Assembly (NCBI GenBank): GCA_963750195.1
Contig: CAVVPS010000018.1
Span: 248,001-312,000, forward strand
Direction of reading: 5' to 3'
Origin: AP-15 sp963750195
GTDB taxonomy: Bacteria; Pseudomonadota; Alphaproteobacteria; ATCC43930; CGMCC-115725
DNA: 64,000 nucleotides
Part shown: one piece after another, positions 26,490 to 34,516 of the stretch
Layout of the letters: each line of letters opens with the position of its first letter
How positions within the stretch are numbered: position 1 is the first letter of the stretch
Translations under genes and position numbers: made by a program
Notes under the pieces: model-generated
The model's input: the letters and a program-made list of their open reading frames with translations, nothing else
Database searches by the model: none
Told to the model about the DNA's origin: nothing

Positions 26490-27660
26490 CTAGCCCATCC
26501 CCATACGCTTGGAGGCGAGGCGGGCGCCTTCGGCCAGCGCGGTGAGCTTGGCCCAGACCACATCCTCGGCGACGCGGCCCATTCCGGCCGAGGTGTCGAA
26601 GCCGCAATCGGTGCCGGCGATGACCCGCTTCGGGTCGCCGACCACTTGGGCGACGCGCTCGATCCGGTCGGCGACGGCTTCGGGGTGCTCGACGAAATTG
26701 GTCAGGCTGTCGATGACCCCGGCGATGAGGATCTGGTCGTCAGCCAGCGGCTGCTTTTCAAAAACGCGGTATTCATGCGCGTGGCGCGGGTTGGCAAAGG
26801 GAAGAAAGAAGGCGCCGACCTTGGCCTGTTGCAAAATCGGCAGGATGTCCGATAGCGGCACATCGCAATCGTGCGGCCCCTCGTAATTGCCCCAGCAGAC
26901 ATGCAGCCGCACCTTCTCGCGCGGGATGTTTTCCACCGCCTTGTTGATCGTCGCGACGACCCGCTCGACAAAGCCGAGAAAATCGCCGAGCGGCCGGTCC
27001 TGGTAGGACAGATGCCGTTCGAGCGCCAGATCGGGGCAATCGAGCTGCAGCAGAAACCCGGCGTCGACGATCGCCTCGTATTCCTCCTTGAGGGCCGCGC
27101 CGAGTATCGTCGAGATAGGCCTGCTCGGTCTCGTAATGCTCGTTCTTCATCGCGCCGGCGATGATGCCGGGCGAGGGCGCGGTCAGGAACGGTTCGACGA
27201 AATTGGTTCCGGTCTCGTCAAGTGCGGCGCGGAAATCGGCGCATTCGGCTTCGATCCCGCTGCGGCCGAGATAGCGCACCGCACCGATCGCCTTGGGCGG
27301 CCCCATATTGCTGACCGCCTGGCGGGCGGCGAGCTGCTCCTCCATGATCCGCTTGAAAATCGGGTAGCGCAGCGCGTCGGCGCGGGTGCGGCGCTGCCAC
27401 GACCCGCCGAACCCGCTCATGCGGTGGCGGATGTGCAGAAAAAACCCTTCGCGCTGCTGCTCGCCGTTGTTGCCGATGTCGACGCCCGCCTCGGCCTGTT
27501 TGCGTACGATCCCGCGCAACGCCGCCTGCCCGAGCCTTTCCAGCTCGGCCGAATCGATCGATTCTCCGCGCGCCCGGCGAATATGAAGCTGGGTCAGCTC
27601 GGGCGGTCGCGGCAGGCTCCCGGTGTGGGTTGTCAGTATCCGTTCTTCGCTGCGGCGCAT
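26490..27660 (-). CDS. Methionine synthase II (cobalamin-independent)-like protein (frameshifted)
   Basis: About 389 residues after dropping one extra base near 27100, which joins AYLDDT to RAALKEEYEAIVDAGFLLQLDCPDLA. Start at ATG 27660 (MRRSEERILTTHTGSLPRPPELTQL), the family's standard opening. The C-terminal MetE-like barrel carries zinc ligands in HVCWGNYEGPH, a Glu region and the final Cys in VIAGTDCGFDTSAG. This stand-alone 370-390-residue group lacks the N-terminal half of MetE and is usually linked to catabolic demethylation or unknown methyl transfer. It lies upstream of, and divergent from, the aminotransferase/DUF917/HyuA group. Confidence 0.85.
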
Positions 27661-27800
27661 CGTCGCTCCTTCCCTCAACAATTCGGCGATTTTCTGCAGT
27701 CTAGCGCGAAAGCGGCGGGGCGCCACGGCGCGATTGCGAACAACTTGCTTGCGGCCGGCGAGCCAACCTCATAGAGTGCGGCCTTCGGCTCAACAACTGA

Positions 27801-27886
27801 AAGGAGGTGATCCTGTGTCTAACCATAAACCGCGGTCGTCCGCTGCCGTGACCAGGATCCCCGCTTCCATGGAGATCCGCGCCTGA
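27801..27886 (+). CDS. 23-residue ORF with full-length Shine-Dalgarno sequence
   Basis: AAGGAGGTGATCC at 27801-27813 is an exact complement of the 3' end of 16S rRNA, and a GTG codon follows at 27815, seven bases after GGAGG. The frame codes for MSNHKPRSSAAVTRIPASMEIRA and stops with TGA at 27884-27886. A strong hairpin terminator follows at 27938-27963. The unusual ribosome site, the short complete frame and the private terminator make this a real small gene. Its end, TRIPASMEI, resembles the core of the PQQ precursor peptide PqqA (for example the PVGMEI region), but the frame stops exactly where PqqA has its cross-linked Tyr (E-x3-Y). Function unknown. Confidence 0.6.
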
Positions 27887-27937
27887 CTGAAGGCGACGGC
27901 TCGCGGCCGTGATCGGCCGCCGGTGTATTGGGTAAGG

Positions 27938-27970
27938 AAGGGCCGCCTCTCGGGGCGGCCCTTCTCTTTC
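27938..27970 (+). terminator. Rho-independent terminator
   Basis: AAGGGCCGCC at 27938-27947 pairs over ten bases with GGCGGCCCTT at 27954-27963 across a six-base loop, followed by the pyrimidine run CTCTTTC. It ends the small transcript carrying the 23-residue ORF and lies before the aminotransferase, so that gene needs its own promoter or readthrough. Confidence 0.8.
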
Positions 27971-28053
27971 GGGGCCGGTCTTCCGGGCTTGGCCATGCCG
28001 GGCGCAGGGCCTACAAATGGCCCAAGACTGCCTCTTGAGTGAGGGTGACCGCC

Positions 28054-29433
28054 ATGCCCGATACGATGACCACGAACTCGCCGATCATCGCCGCCTACCG
28101 CGCCGCGACGCCGGGATCGGCGGCGGCCGCGGAAAAGGCGGGCCGGTTGTTCCCGAGCGGCATCACCCACGATTCGCGCTATATCGAACCCTACGGGCTC
28201 TATATCACCCGGGCCAAGGGGCCGCGTAAATGGGATGTCGACGGCAATTGCTACGTCGATTATTTCGGCGGCCATGGGGCGCTGCTACTGGGGCATTCCC
28301 ACCCCGAGGTGGTCGCGGCGGTGCACGAGCAGATCGAGCGCGGAACCCATTACGGCGCCAGCCACGAACGCGAGATCGCCTGGGCCGAGTGGATCCTGAA
28401 GCTGGTGCCGTCAGCCGAGCGGGTGCGGTTTACCTCGTCCGGCACCGAGGCGACCTTGATGGCGGTGCGGCTCGCCCGCGCCTTCAGCGGCAAGTCAAAG
28501 ATCATCCGGTTCAAGCATCATTTCCACGGCTGGCACGATCACATGACTTCGGGCTTTGCCAATCATTTCGACGGCAGCCCGACCACTGGCGTCTTGCCCG
28601 GCGTCGCTGGCAACGTGATGCTGGCCGAGCAGAACGACGTCGACGGGCTGGCTCGGCTGCTCGACGAGCACGAGGACATCGCCGCGGCAATCCTCGAGCC
28701 GACCGGCGCTCATGGCGCGCGGTTGCCGATCGATCCGTCATTTCTCCACGCGCTGCGCGAGCTGACCCAGCAGCACGGCGTCTTACTGATCTTCGACGAG
28801 GTCGTCACCGGCTTCCGTGTGTCGCCCGGTGGGGCGCAGGCCGAATACGGCATCCGGCCCGACCTGACGACCCTGGCCAAGATTCTCTCCGGCGGGTTGC
28901 CCGGCGGCGCCGTTACCGGGCGCAAGGACATTCTCGATTTGCTGGACTTCCAGGTCACCAAGGCCGCTGACCGCGAGAAGATCGCCCATCCCGGCACCTT
29001 CAACGCCAACCCGCTATCGGCTGCCGCCGGGGTGGCGGCCTTGGCGATCGTCGGCACCACCGACGCCTGTGCCCGCGCCAACCGCTTCGGCGAGACCTTG
29101 CGCGCCCGGATCAACGAGGTGTTCGAGGAAGAGCGGGTGCCGTGGGCGGCCTACGGCACGTTTTCGATGTTGCACATCTTCACCAACCCCGATCGCGCTT
29201 CGATCAAGCCGACCCGGTTCGACCCGCATCAGCAGCCGACCGCGAGCCTCACCGGCAACCGCCAAGCCGACATCGTGCACAAATTGCGCTTGGCGATGAT
29301 GGTCAACGGAGTCGATTTTAGCGGCAGCCCCGGTGGGCTCGTCTCCGCCACCCATGACGAGCCCGAACTGGCGGATACGCTCAGCGCGATCCGCAAGACC
29401 GTGCGCATGCTGAAGCAAGAGGGGGAGATTTGA
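28054..29433 (+). CDS. Class III aminotransferase, glutamate-1-semialdehyde aminomutase-like
   Basis: A 459-residue PLP enzyme. ATG 28054 is chosen because GAGGGTG precedes it; a GTG at 28039 is possible. Features: GKWDVDGNCYVDYFGGHGALLLGHSHPEV near residue 60, VRFTSSGTEATLMAVRLARAF (PLP phosphate), LIFDEVVTGFR with the PLP-ring Asp near 250, and LTTLAKILSGGLPGGAVTG with the Schiff-base Lys near 275. The layout is HemL-like, but housekeeping HemL sequences differ in the C-terminal half, and the neighbours (DUF917, HyuA) point to amino acid or amine catabolism. I treat it as a HemL-family aminotransferase of unknown substrate. Confidence 0.9.
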   Translation: MPDTMTTNSPIIAAYRAATPGSAAAAEKAGRLFPSGITHDSRYIEPYGLYITRAKGPRKWDVDGNCYVDYFGGHGALLLGHSHPEVVAAVHEQIERGTHYGASHEREIAWAEWILKLVPSAERVRFTSSGTEATLMAVRLARAFSGKSKIIRFKHHFHGWHDHMTSGFANHFDGSPTTGVLPGVAGNVMLAEQNDVDGLARLLDEHEDIAAAILEPTGAHGARLPIDPSFLHALRELTQQHGVLLIFDEVVTGFRVSPGGAQAEYGIRPDLTTLAKILSGGLPGGAVTGRKDILDLLDFQVTKAADREKIAHPGTFNANPLSAAAGVAALAIVGTTDACARANRFGETLRARINEVFEEERVPWAAYGTFSMLHIFTNPDRASIKPTRFDPHQQPTASLTGNRQADIVHKLRLAMMVNGVDFSGSPGGLVSATHDEPELADTLSAIRKTVRMLKQEGEI

Positions 29434-29528
29434 GGGACGGTTCTGTCACGGCCGTCCACCCGGCATTGCGAACAAAGCGACGCAATCCCGGTCTGTCTTG
29501 TCGGTAGCCGCAATCGAAACTGAATTTT

Positions 29529-30613
29529 ATGGTCATTTCGCTCGACGACATCGAGGCGTTGGCGGTCGGAGCCTGGGTTCTCGGCACCGGCGGCGGCGGC
29601 AGCCCGTATCTCGGGCTCCTCAACATGCGCCGGCTTTATGCCGAGGGGCGTCGGGTCGAGCTGATGTCGCCGTTCGATCTCGCCGACGACGATTGGGTGG
29701 CGGTGGTGTCGAATATGGGGGCGCCGCTGGTCGGGCAGGAGCGCCTCGCCGACAGCCATAACATCGCCCGCGCGGTCGAAATTCAGGAGGGGCTGCTCGG
29801 CTCGAAATTCCGCGCCGTCATGTCGCTCGAGATCGGCGGCGGCAACGGCATCCAGCCATTGATGGCGGCGGCGCATCTGGGGCTGCCGGTGGTCGATGCC
29901 GACACGATGGGCCGCGCCTATCCCGAGGCGCAGATGACCAGCGTCGCGGTCGGCGATCTGCGCCCCTATCCCTGCGTGCTCTACGACCCGCGCGGCATCG
30001 AGGCGGTCGTGACCAAAGTGCCGAGCTGGAAGTGGATGGAGCGGGCGAGCCGCAAAGATCTGCGTCGAGATGGGCTCGATCGCCTCGACCTGCAAAGCCC
30101 CGCGCACCGGCCGCGAGGTCAAGGATTGGGGAATCCATTTCACCGTGACCAAAGCGATCGGCATCGGCCGCCGGGTGCAGGAGGCGCAGCGCCTGCACCT
30201 CGACCCGATTGCCGCGATCCTCGACGAGGCTGACGGCAAGCTGCTGTTCCGCGGCAAAATCGTCGATGTCGACAGGCGCACGACCGAGGGGTTTCTGCGC
30301 GGCCGGGCAGCGATCGAGGGGCTCGACGAAGATCATGGCTCGCGGCTCGAAATCGCGTTTCAGAACGAATGGGTCGTGGCCTGGCGCGACGGCTCACCGA
30401 TCGCGATGTCGCCCGATCTGATCTGTGTGCTGGACACCGTCTCGGGCGAGGCCTGTGGCACCGAGACGATCCGCTACGGCCGGCGGGTCACGGTCGTCGC
30501 GTTGCCGGCCCCGCCGGTGTTCCTGACGGCGAAAGGGCTTGGAGCATGTCGGCCCGCGCGCCTTCGGCTACGACCTCGACTTCCGCTCGGTGTTTGACGA
30601 GCGCGGTGGGTGA
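29529..30613 (+). CDS. DUF917 family protein (hydantoinase-associated, frameshifted twice)
   Basis: About 360 residues after two single-base repairs: one A too many at 30054-30056 (joins ERASRK to ICVEMGSIAST) and one G too many near 30541 (joins FLTAKGL to EHVGPRAFGYDLDFRSVF). It begins MVISLDDIEALAVGAWVLGTGGGGSPYLGLL, the DUF917 glycine-rich opening, followed by AVMSLEIGGGNGIQPLMAAAHLGLPVVDADTMGRAYPEAQM. DUF917 proteins are encoded next to hydantoinase/oxoprolinase HyuA, as here (HyuA starts 180 bases downstream), and are thought to act as a partner or catalytic subunit. Function beyond that is unknown. Confidence 0.85.
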
Positions 30614-30704
30614 GTTGGTGATGATTTCTCGGTTAATGGTCGCACTCTCCTGTCATGGCCGGATTGAATTCCGGCCATCCACGTCTTTGGCCTCTGGGAG
30701 GAGG

Positions 30705-30735
30705 CGTGGATCACCGGGTCAAGCCCGGTGACGAC
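30705..30735. repeat. Palindromic intergenic repeat
   Basis: TCACCGGG at 30711-30718 pairs with CCCGGTGA at 30724-30731 over a TCAAG loop, preceded by GTGGA and followed by CGACG. This is the well-known alphaproteobacterial GGATCACCGGGTCAAGCCCGGTGATGAC type element between DUF917 and HyuA genes. Confidence 0.75.
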
Positions 30736-30791
30736 GAGCGCGGGCCGGCCTCGAATGAAGCAGCCGATGACGCGCGCGACTGTCGGCTGAA

Positions 30792-32345
30792 ATGCGGCGG
30801 ATCGGGATCGACGTCGGCGGCACCAATACCGACGCGGTGCTGCTCGCCGACCGGCAGGTCGTGCATGCGGTCAAGACGCCGACGACGGCGGATGTCACGA
30901 CCGGCATCGTGACCGCGCTCGCCGAGCTTTCGGCGCACCCGGAAGTGGCGGCTGGGACGATCGGTGGCGTCGTGATCGGGACGACGCATTTCGTCAACGC
31001 GGTCGTGCAGCGGCAGGGGCTCGCCCGCGTCGCCGCGGTGCGTATCGGGCTGCCGGCCGCGGCCTCGCTGCCGCCATTCTGCGATTGGCCGCAGGATCTC
31101 GCCGAACTCGTGCGCGGCGCGGTGTTCATGCTCGAAGGCGGGCACGATTACGACGGTCGCCCGATCGTGCCGTTCGACGAGGCCGGCATGCGCCATGCCG
31201 CGCGGCAAATCCGGGAGAGCGGCATTCGGTCGGTCGCAATCGCGGCGATCTTCTCGCCGCTCGACCCCTCTTGTGAGGCGCGTGCTGCTGAGATCCTGCA
31301 AGAAGAATGTCCTCAGGCGACCGTGACCCTGTCGCGCGACCTCGGCCGTATCGGCCTGCTGGAGCGCGAGAACGCGGCGCTGCTGAACGCCGCGCTGATC
31401 GATCTGGCGCGGGTGACGGTCGACGGGTTCACCGCGGCGATCGCGGCGAGCGGGATCACCGCACCGCTTTATCTGACCCAGAACGACGGCACCGTGATGG
31501 CGGCCCGGCTCGCGACGATGATGCCGGTCATGAGCTTTGCCTCGGGCGCCACCAACTCGATGCGCGGTGCTGCATTTCTGTCCGGCCTCGCCGACGCGAT
31601 GGTCGTCGATGTCGGCGGAACCTCGACCGATATCGGGCAGCTGCGCCGCGGGTTCCCGCGTGAGGCGAACTCGGTTGTCGAGGTGGGCGGCGTGCGCACC
31701 TTGTTCCGAATGCCGGATTTGCTGTCGATCGGGCTCGGCGGCGGCAGCCTAGTCGAGCGAGATCCGCTGGACGTCGGCCCGCAAAGCGTCGGCTACCGAC
31801 TAACCAGCGAGGCGCTGGTTTTTGGTGGCGATACATTGACCGCGACCGATGCCGCAGTTGCCGCCGGGGTCGCATCGATCGGCGATGCCGCGCGGGTGTC
31901 CGATTTGCCAAGGAACCTCGCGCATGCCGTTCTCGAAGCGGCCCGACACAAGATCGAGGAAGCGGTCGACCGGATGAAGACGGAAGCCGGCGATCTTCCT
32001 TTGATCGCAGTCGGCGGCGGCGCGTTTCTGGTGCCCGGTCGGCTCGCCGGGATCTCGGAGGTGATCCGCGTTCCGCATGGCGAGCACGCCAACGCGGTCG
32101 GCGCGGCAATCGCGCAGATCAGTGGCGAGACCGACCAGATCTACCGCGACCTCGGCCGCAACCAGGCGATCGCAGCGGCCGAGGCGCAGGCCTGCGAACG
32201 CGCGGTTGCCGCCGGTGCCGACCCCGCTAGTCTCGAAACCGTCGATATCGAAGACATGCCGCTCGCTTATCTGCCGGGCAACGCGTTGCGGGTGCGGGTG
32301 CGGGTGGCGGGCAAGATGCAGGATCGAGCAGACGGTAACGTGTGA
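30792..32345 (+). CDS. Hydantoinase/oxoprolinase family protein, HyuA-like
   Basis: A 517-residue ATP-binding protein of the hydantoinase A / N-methylhydantoinase / acetophenone carboxylase alpha family. It starts MRRIGIDVGGTNTDAVLLADRQVVHAVKTPTT, the actin-fold phosphate-1 loop, followed by GTTHFVNAVVQRQGL, LSRDLGRIGLLERENAALLNA, AMVVDVGGTSTDIGQLRRGFP (phosphate-2) and LPLIAVGGGAFLVPGRLAG (adenosine loop). It is shorter than two-domain hydantoinases (about 690) and has no HyuB neighbour, which is normal when paired with DUF917. Together they likely hydrolyse a cyclic amide with ATP. The last 15 bases of its shared tail, GTGCGGGTGGCGGGC, recur at 36239-36253. Confidence 0.92.
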   Translation: MRRIGIDVGGTNTDAVLLADRQVVHAVKTPTTADVTTGIVTALAELSAHPEVAAGTIGGVVIGTTHFVNAVVQRQGLARVAAVRIGLPAAASLPPFCDWPQDLAELVRGAVFMLEGGHDYDGRPIVPFDEAGMRHAARQIRESGIRSVAIAAIFSPLDPSCEARAAEILQEECPQATVTLSRDLGRIGLLERENAALLNAALIDLARVTVDGFTAAIAASGITAPLYLTQNDGTVMAARLATMMPVMSFASGATNSMRGAAFLSGLADAMVVDVGGTSTDIGQLRRGFPREANSVVEVGGVRTLFRMPDLLSIGLGGGSLVERDPLDVGPQSVGYRLTSEALVFGGDTLTATDAAVAAGVASIGDAARVSDLPRNLAHAVLEAARHKIEEAVDRMKTEAGDLPLIAVGGGAFLVPGRLAGISEVIRVPHGEHANAVGAAIAQISGETDQIYRDLGRNQAIAAAEAQACERAVAAGADPASLETVDIEDMPLAYLPGNALRVRVRVAGKMQDRADGNV

Positions 32346-32377
32346 GCCCGCGCGCCATGGCAATCGCGGGATGACCG

Positions 32378-32460
32378 GCTGGGCGATCGGGGGCATGGTC
32401 AGGATACCCGGACTGTCGAGGACGGCTTCAATCTGTTGCAGCAGCGGCTGCGCCGCTCCA
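32378..32460 (-). repeat. Left duplicated flank: degenerate copy of sppA 3' end
   Basis: Bases 32379-32458 align without gaps to 36292-36371, which is the real 3' coding end of sppA, with about nine mismatches in 79 by eye. On the minus strand this copy encodes AAQPLLQQIEAVLDSPGILTMPPIAQP, against AAQPLLQRIEAALDGPGVLTMPPIGQP in the true gene. It is a fragment without start or function, lying just after the hyuA stop. It marks the left border of the 32544-36062 island. Confidence 0.8.
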
Positions 32461-32543
32461 GATGCCGAAAACGCGGTACCGACTCTCGTTCCGCAGCGCA
32501 TCCAGCCGTTCACGGAAAAAGCCTTCCTAGTCCATGGCCGCCA

Positions 32544-33456
32544 TCATTGAGATAAATTAACGCTGGGGTTGGTCTTTGGGCTGATATCCCAGCTGTCCAG
32601 CCATGCTGCGACCTCCCTGGTCAGGGTAATGCGCAGGCTGCTACAGGAGAAGGTGTGGTCGGCACCAGGCATTGCTATACGGGTGGCCCGGCCGCTGCGC
32701 AATAGGGCGCGCCAGCGCGGCGACCGGGCGACAAGATCCGAATATTGGGCGGCAGTCTGGTCCTTTCCGCTCAGCACCAAGAGGATACGGCCGGTAAACT
32801 CGTCCAAGGCCCGTTCCATGGCGCGACCGATACGCACTCCGGCGTCCGCTGCGCAGTCGGCGGGCTCTTCCCGCAAGCCGTGGCTGCTCCCGGCCTCGCC
32901 GATGGTGGCGACCAAGGAGCGGGCAGAGCGGCGGCTGTCAAAACTCCCCGACCACAATTTAGCCCAAAACTCGGGTTCGCGCAGGCGTCGCCAATAATAA
33001 TGCCGCAGCAGCGCGCGAGCGGCGCCCTGAGCGTTGCTGACCCAAGGATTTAGCAGCACGAGACCACTGATGCGCGGGTCAGTGGGCGCGTAGGTGAGCG
33101 CAGCGGACGCGCCGTCGCACAGGCCGCAAAGGACAAATTCCGCGATGCAGGCTGCCTGCACGGCAAAGGTGTCGAGCGCAGCGCGTATGTCGGGAGCTAG
33201 GTGTTCGGCCGGCTCGAGCATGCCGGGAGCGCCACAACTGTCTCCCATGCCGCGACTGTCAAAGCGCATTACCGCAAAGCCGGCCTCCGCCAAGGCTCTT
33301 CCGAGAAGGACAAACTGGCGGTGACTGCCAACCCGGTATTGCCACCCTCCGACAATGATCAGGACACCGAGATGGCTGGGCTCTGCGGGAAGATGGACGA
33401 TCCCTGATTCGCAACTCGCCGCCGACAGCAAAGCGAACCGGGATTTCGCCGGTCAT
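32544..33456 (-). CDS. Alpha/beta-hydrolase, exosortase-A-associated type 1 (frameshifted)
   Basis: About 303 residues if one A of the AAA near 33444 is removed, which joins MTGES-RFA to LLSAASCESGIVHLPAEPSHLGVLIIVGGWQYRVGSHRQFVLLGRALAEAG. With that repair the start (33456) overlaps the stop of the upstream hydrolase as ATGA. The VGGxQYRVGSHRQFVLLAR segment and the FDSRGMGDS loop are the signature of hydrolase 1 found in exosortase-A exopolysaccharide loci. The nucleophile elbow reads GLCDGAS, with Cys in place of Ser. The acid and His are suggested by SGKDQTAAQYSDL and PGADHTFS. Cytoplasmic. Without the repair it would need a TTG start at 33431. Confidence 0.78.
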
Positions 33457-34274
33457 GGCGCGGCCGCAAAGGCAGCAGCTGTGGCTGGGATCAGTGCCGG
33501 AGCCTGGGCGTTCCCCTGACCGCCCCAGAACGCCGGGCCTTGGATGGATCGGCTCGTCACGGCCAGCCCACTTGCGGCCCAGGCGGTGGCGCATCGCATT
33601 GCAGGGGCGGACATCGCCAGCCGTGGATCACCCACCACCTCAAACAACGTCACCTCGCCCAATGCGGGGTGCGCCATCTCGGGAAGATTGAGCGCCCCCA
33701 GCGCTTCGGCCATCGGCGGAACGATCTCGTAGCCGGCGATTTCGACGGCCTCGCCGGCCGCCAGACGCGCGCACATCCCGTCGATCGTGATAGACCGATC
33801 CGCTCTTAGCATACCCGACAGGGTGCCTACGCGGAGGAACTCCGCCAGATATCTGCGGCCGTACACCACTGGTTGCCATAGAACGGTCGCAAAGCATGGC
33901 GAGGCCAATGTCGGGGCAGCGGCGGCAGCCAATACAGCGCCGAGACGCAGCCCGAGGAGCCCGATGCGTGCGGCGCCTCGCGCGGCAAGCGCCGCCGCGG
34001 CGATGCGGACATCCGCGACCCAGATATCCCAACGCGCATCGGCGAAGTCACCGGCGCTGTCGCCCGTGCCGAACAGGTCGAGCAGGAGCGCGGCGATCCC
34101 GGCCCGAGCCAGCGCTGTAGCCTGGAGCCGGAGCATGCGGCGCGCGAGGTTCATCTCCTCGGCAAAGGGCGGCAATAGAACAACGCCGCTGTGATTGGAT
34201 TGTTCGGACGGAAGATAAAGTGCGAATAGCGGTCCGGCCCTGCCTGGGAGGAACAGCGGTTCAGGAAGCGTCAT
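33453..34274 (-). CDS. Alpha/beta-hydrolase-fold protein, exosortase-A-associated type 2
   Basis: A 273-residue protein starting MTLPEPLFLPGRAGPLFALYLPSEQSNHSGVVLLPPFAEEMNLARRM, the standard opening of hydrolase 2 of exosortase-A loci (PPFAEEMNKSRRM motif). The fold is kept: LLLDLFGTGDSAGDFADARWDIWVAD and the elbow position LLGLRLGAVLA, where Arg stands at the nucleophile site, so classical serine catalysis looks absent, as in other members I recall. The start overlaps the stop of the carrier-protein frame (ATGA). It is followed by hydrolase 1. A binding or scaffold role in loading or releasing acyl groups is inference. Confidence 0.85.
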   Translation of the reverse strand: MTLPEPLFLPGRAGPLFALYLPSEQSNHSGVVLLPPFAEEMNLARRMLRLQATALARAGIAALLLDLFGTGDSAGDFADARWDIWVADVRIAAAALAARGAARIGLLGLRLGAVLAAAAAPTLASPCFATVLWQPVVYGRRYLAEFLRVGTLSGMLRADRSITIDGMCARLAAGEAVEIAGYEIVPPMAEALGALNLPEMAHPALGEVTLFEVVGDPRLAMSAPAMRCATAWAASGLAVTSRSIQGPAFWGGQGNAQAPALIPATAAAFAAAP

Positions 34275-34516
34275 GGGGCGCCCTCCGCCAAACGACGTTT
34301 GACGTAGCCGGTCAGGTTGGCGACCGATTGGAACAGCTCTGGAGTGAGGTCGACACCCTCGACCGAGATGCTGAAAGCCTCCTCGATGTCGATCAGGATG
34401 CCGCTCATCCCGAATGAGTCGAGACCGAGCGCAGGCAGCGAATCAGTCGACGAAAGGGCGGCGGCGCCAAGCGCACTACGTACGATCGCGGCGACGATTC
34501 TCTCTACGTCCCGGCT
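34271..34516 (-). CDS. Acyl/peptidyl carrier protein domain, no start codon in frame
   Basis: An 80-residue carrier domain translated from the minus strand: RDVERIVAAIVRSALGAAALSS, then the phosphopantetheine site ALGLDSFGMSGILIDIEEAF, then VEGVDLTPELFQSVANLTGYVKRRLAEGAP and TGA overlapping the next start. The serine of LDSFGM is the attachment site. There is no ATG, GTG or TTG in this frame between the last upstream stop and LDSFGM, so it is either fused in frame to the adenylation gene (one base indel near 34525 would do it, giving an A-T didomain) or starts at a rare codon. In the known exosortase-linked sets it is a separate gene. Confidence 0.75.
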   Translation of the reverse strand, partial: SRDVERIVAAIVRSALGAAALSSTDSLPALGLDSFGMSGILIDIEEAFSISVEGVDLTPELFQSVANLTGYVKRRLAEGAP

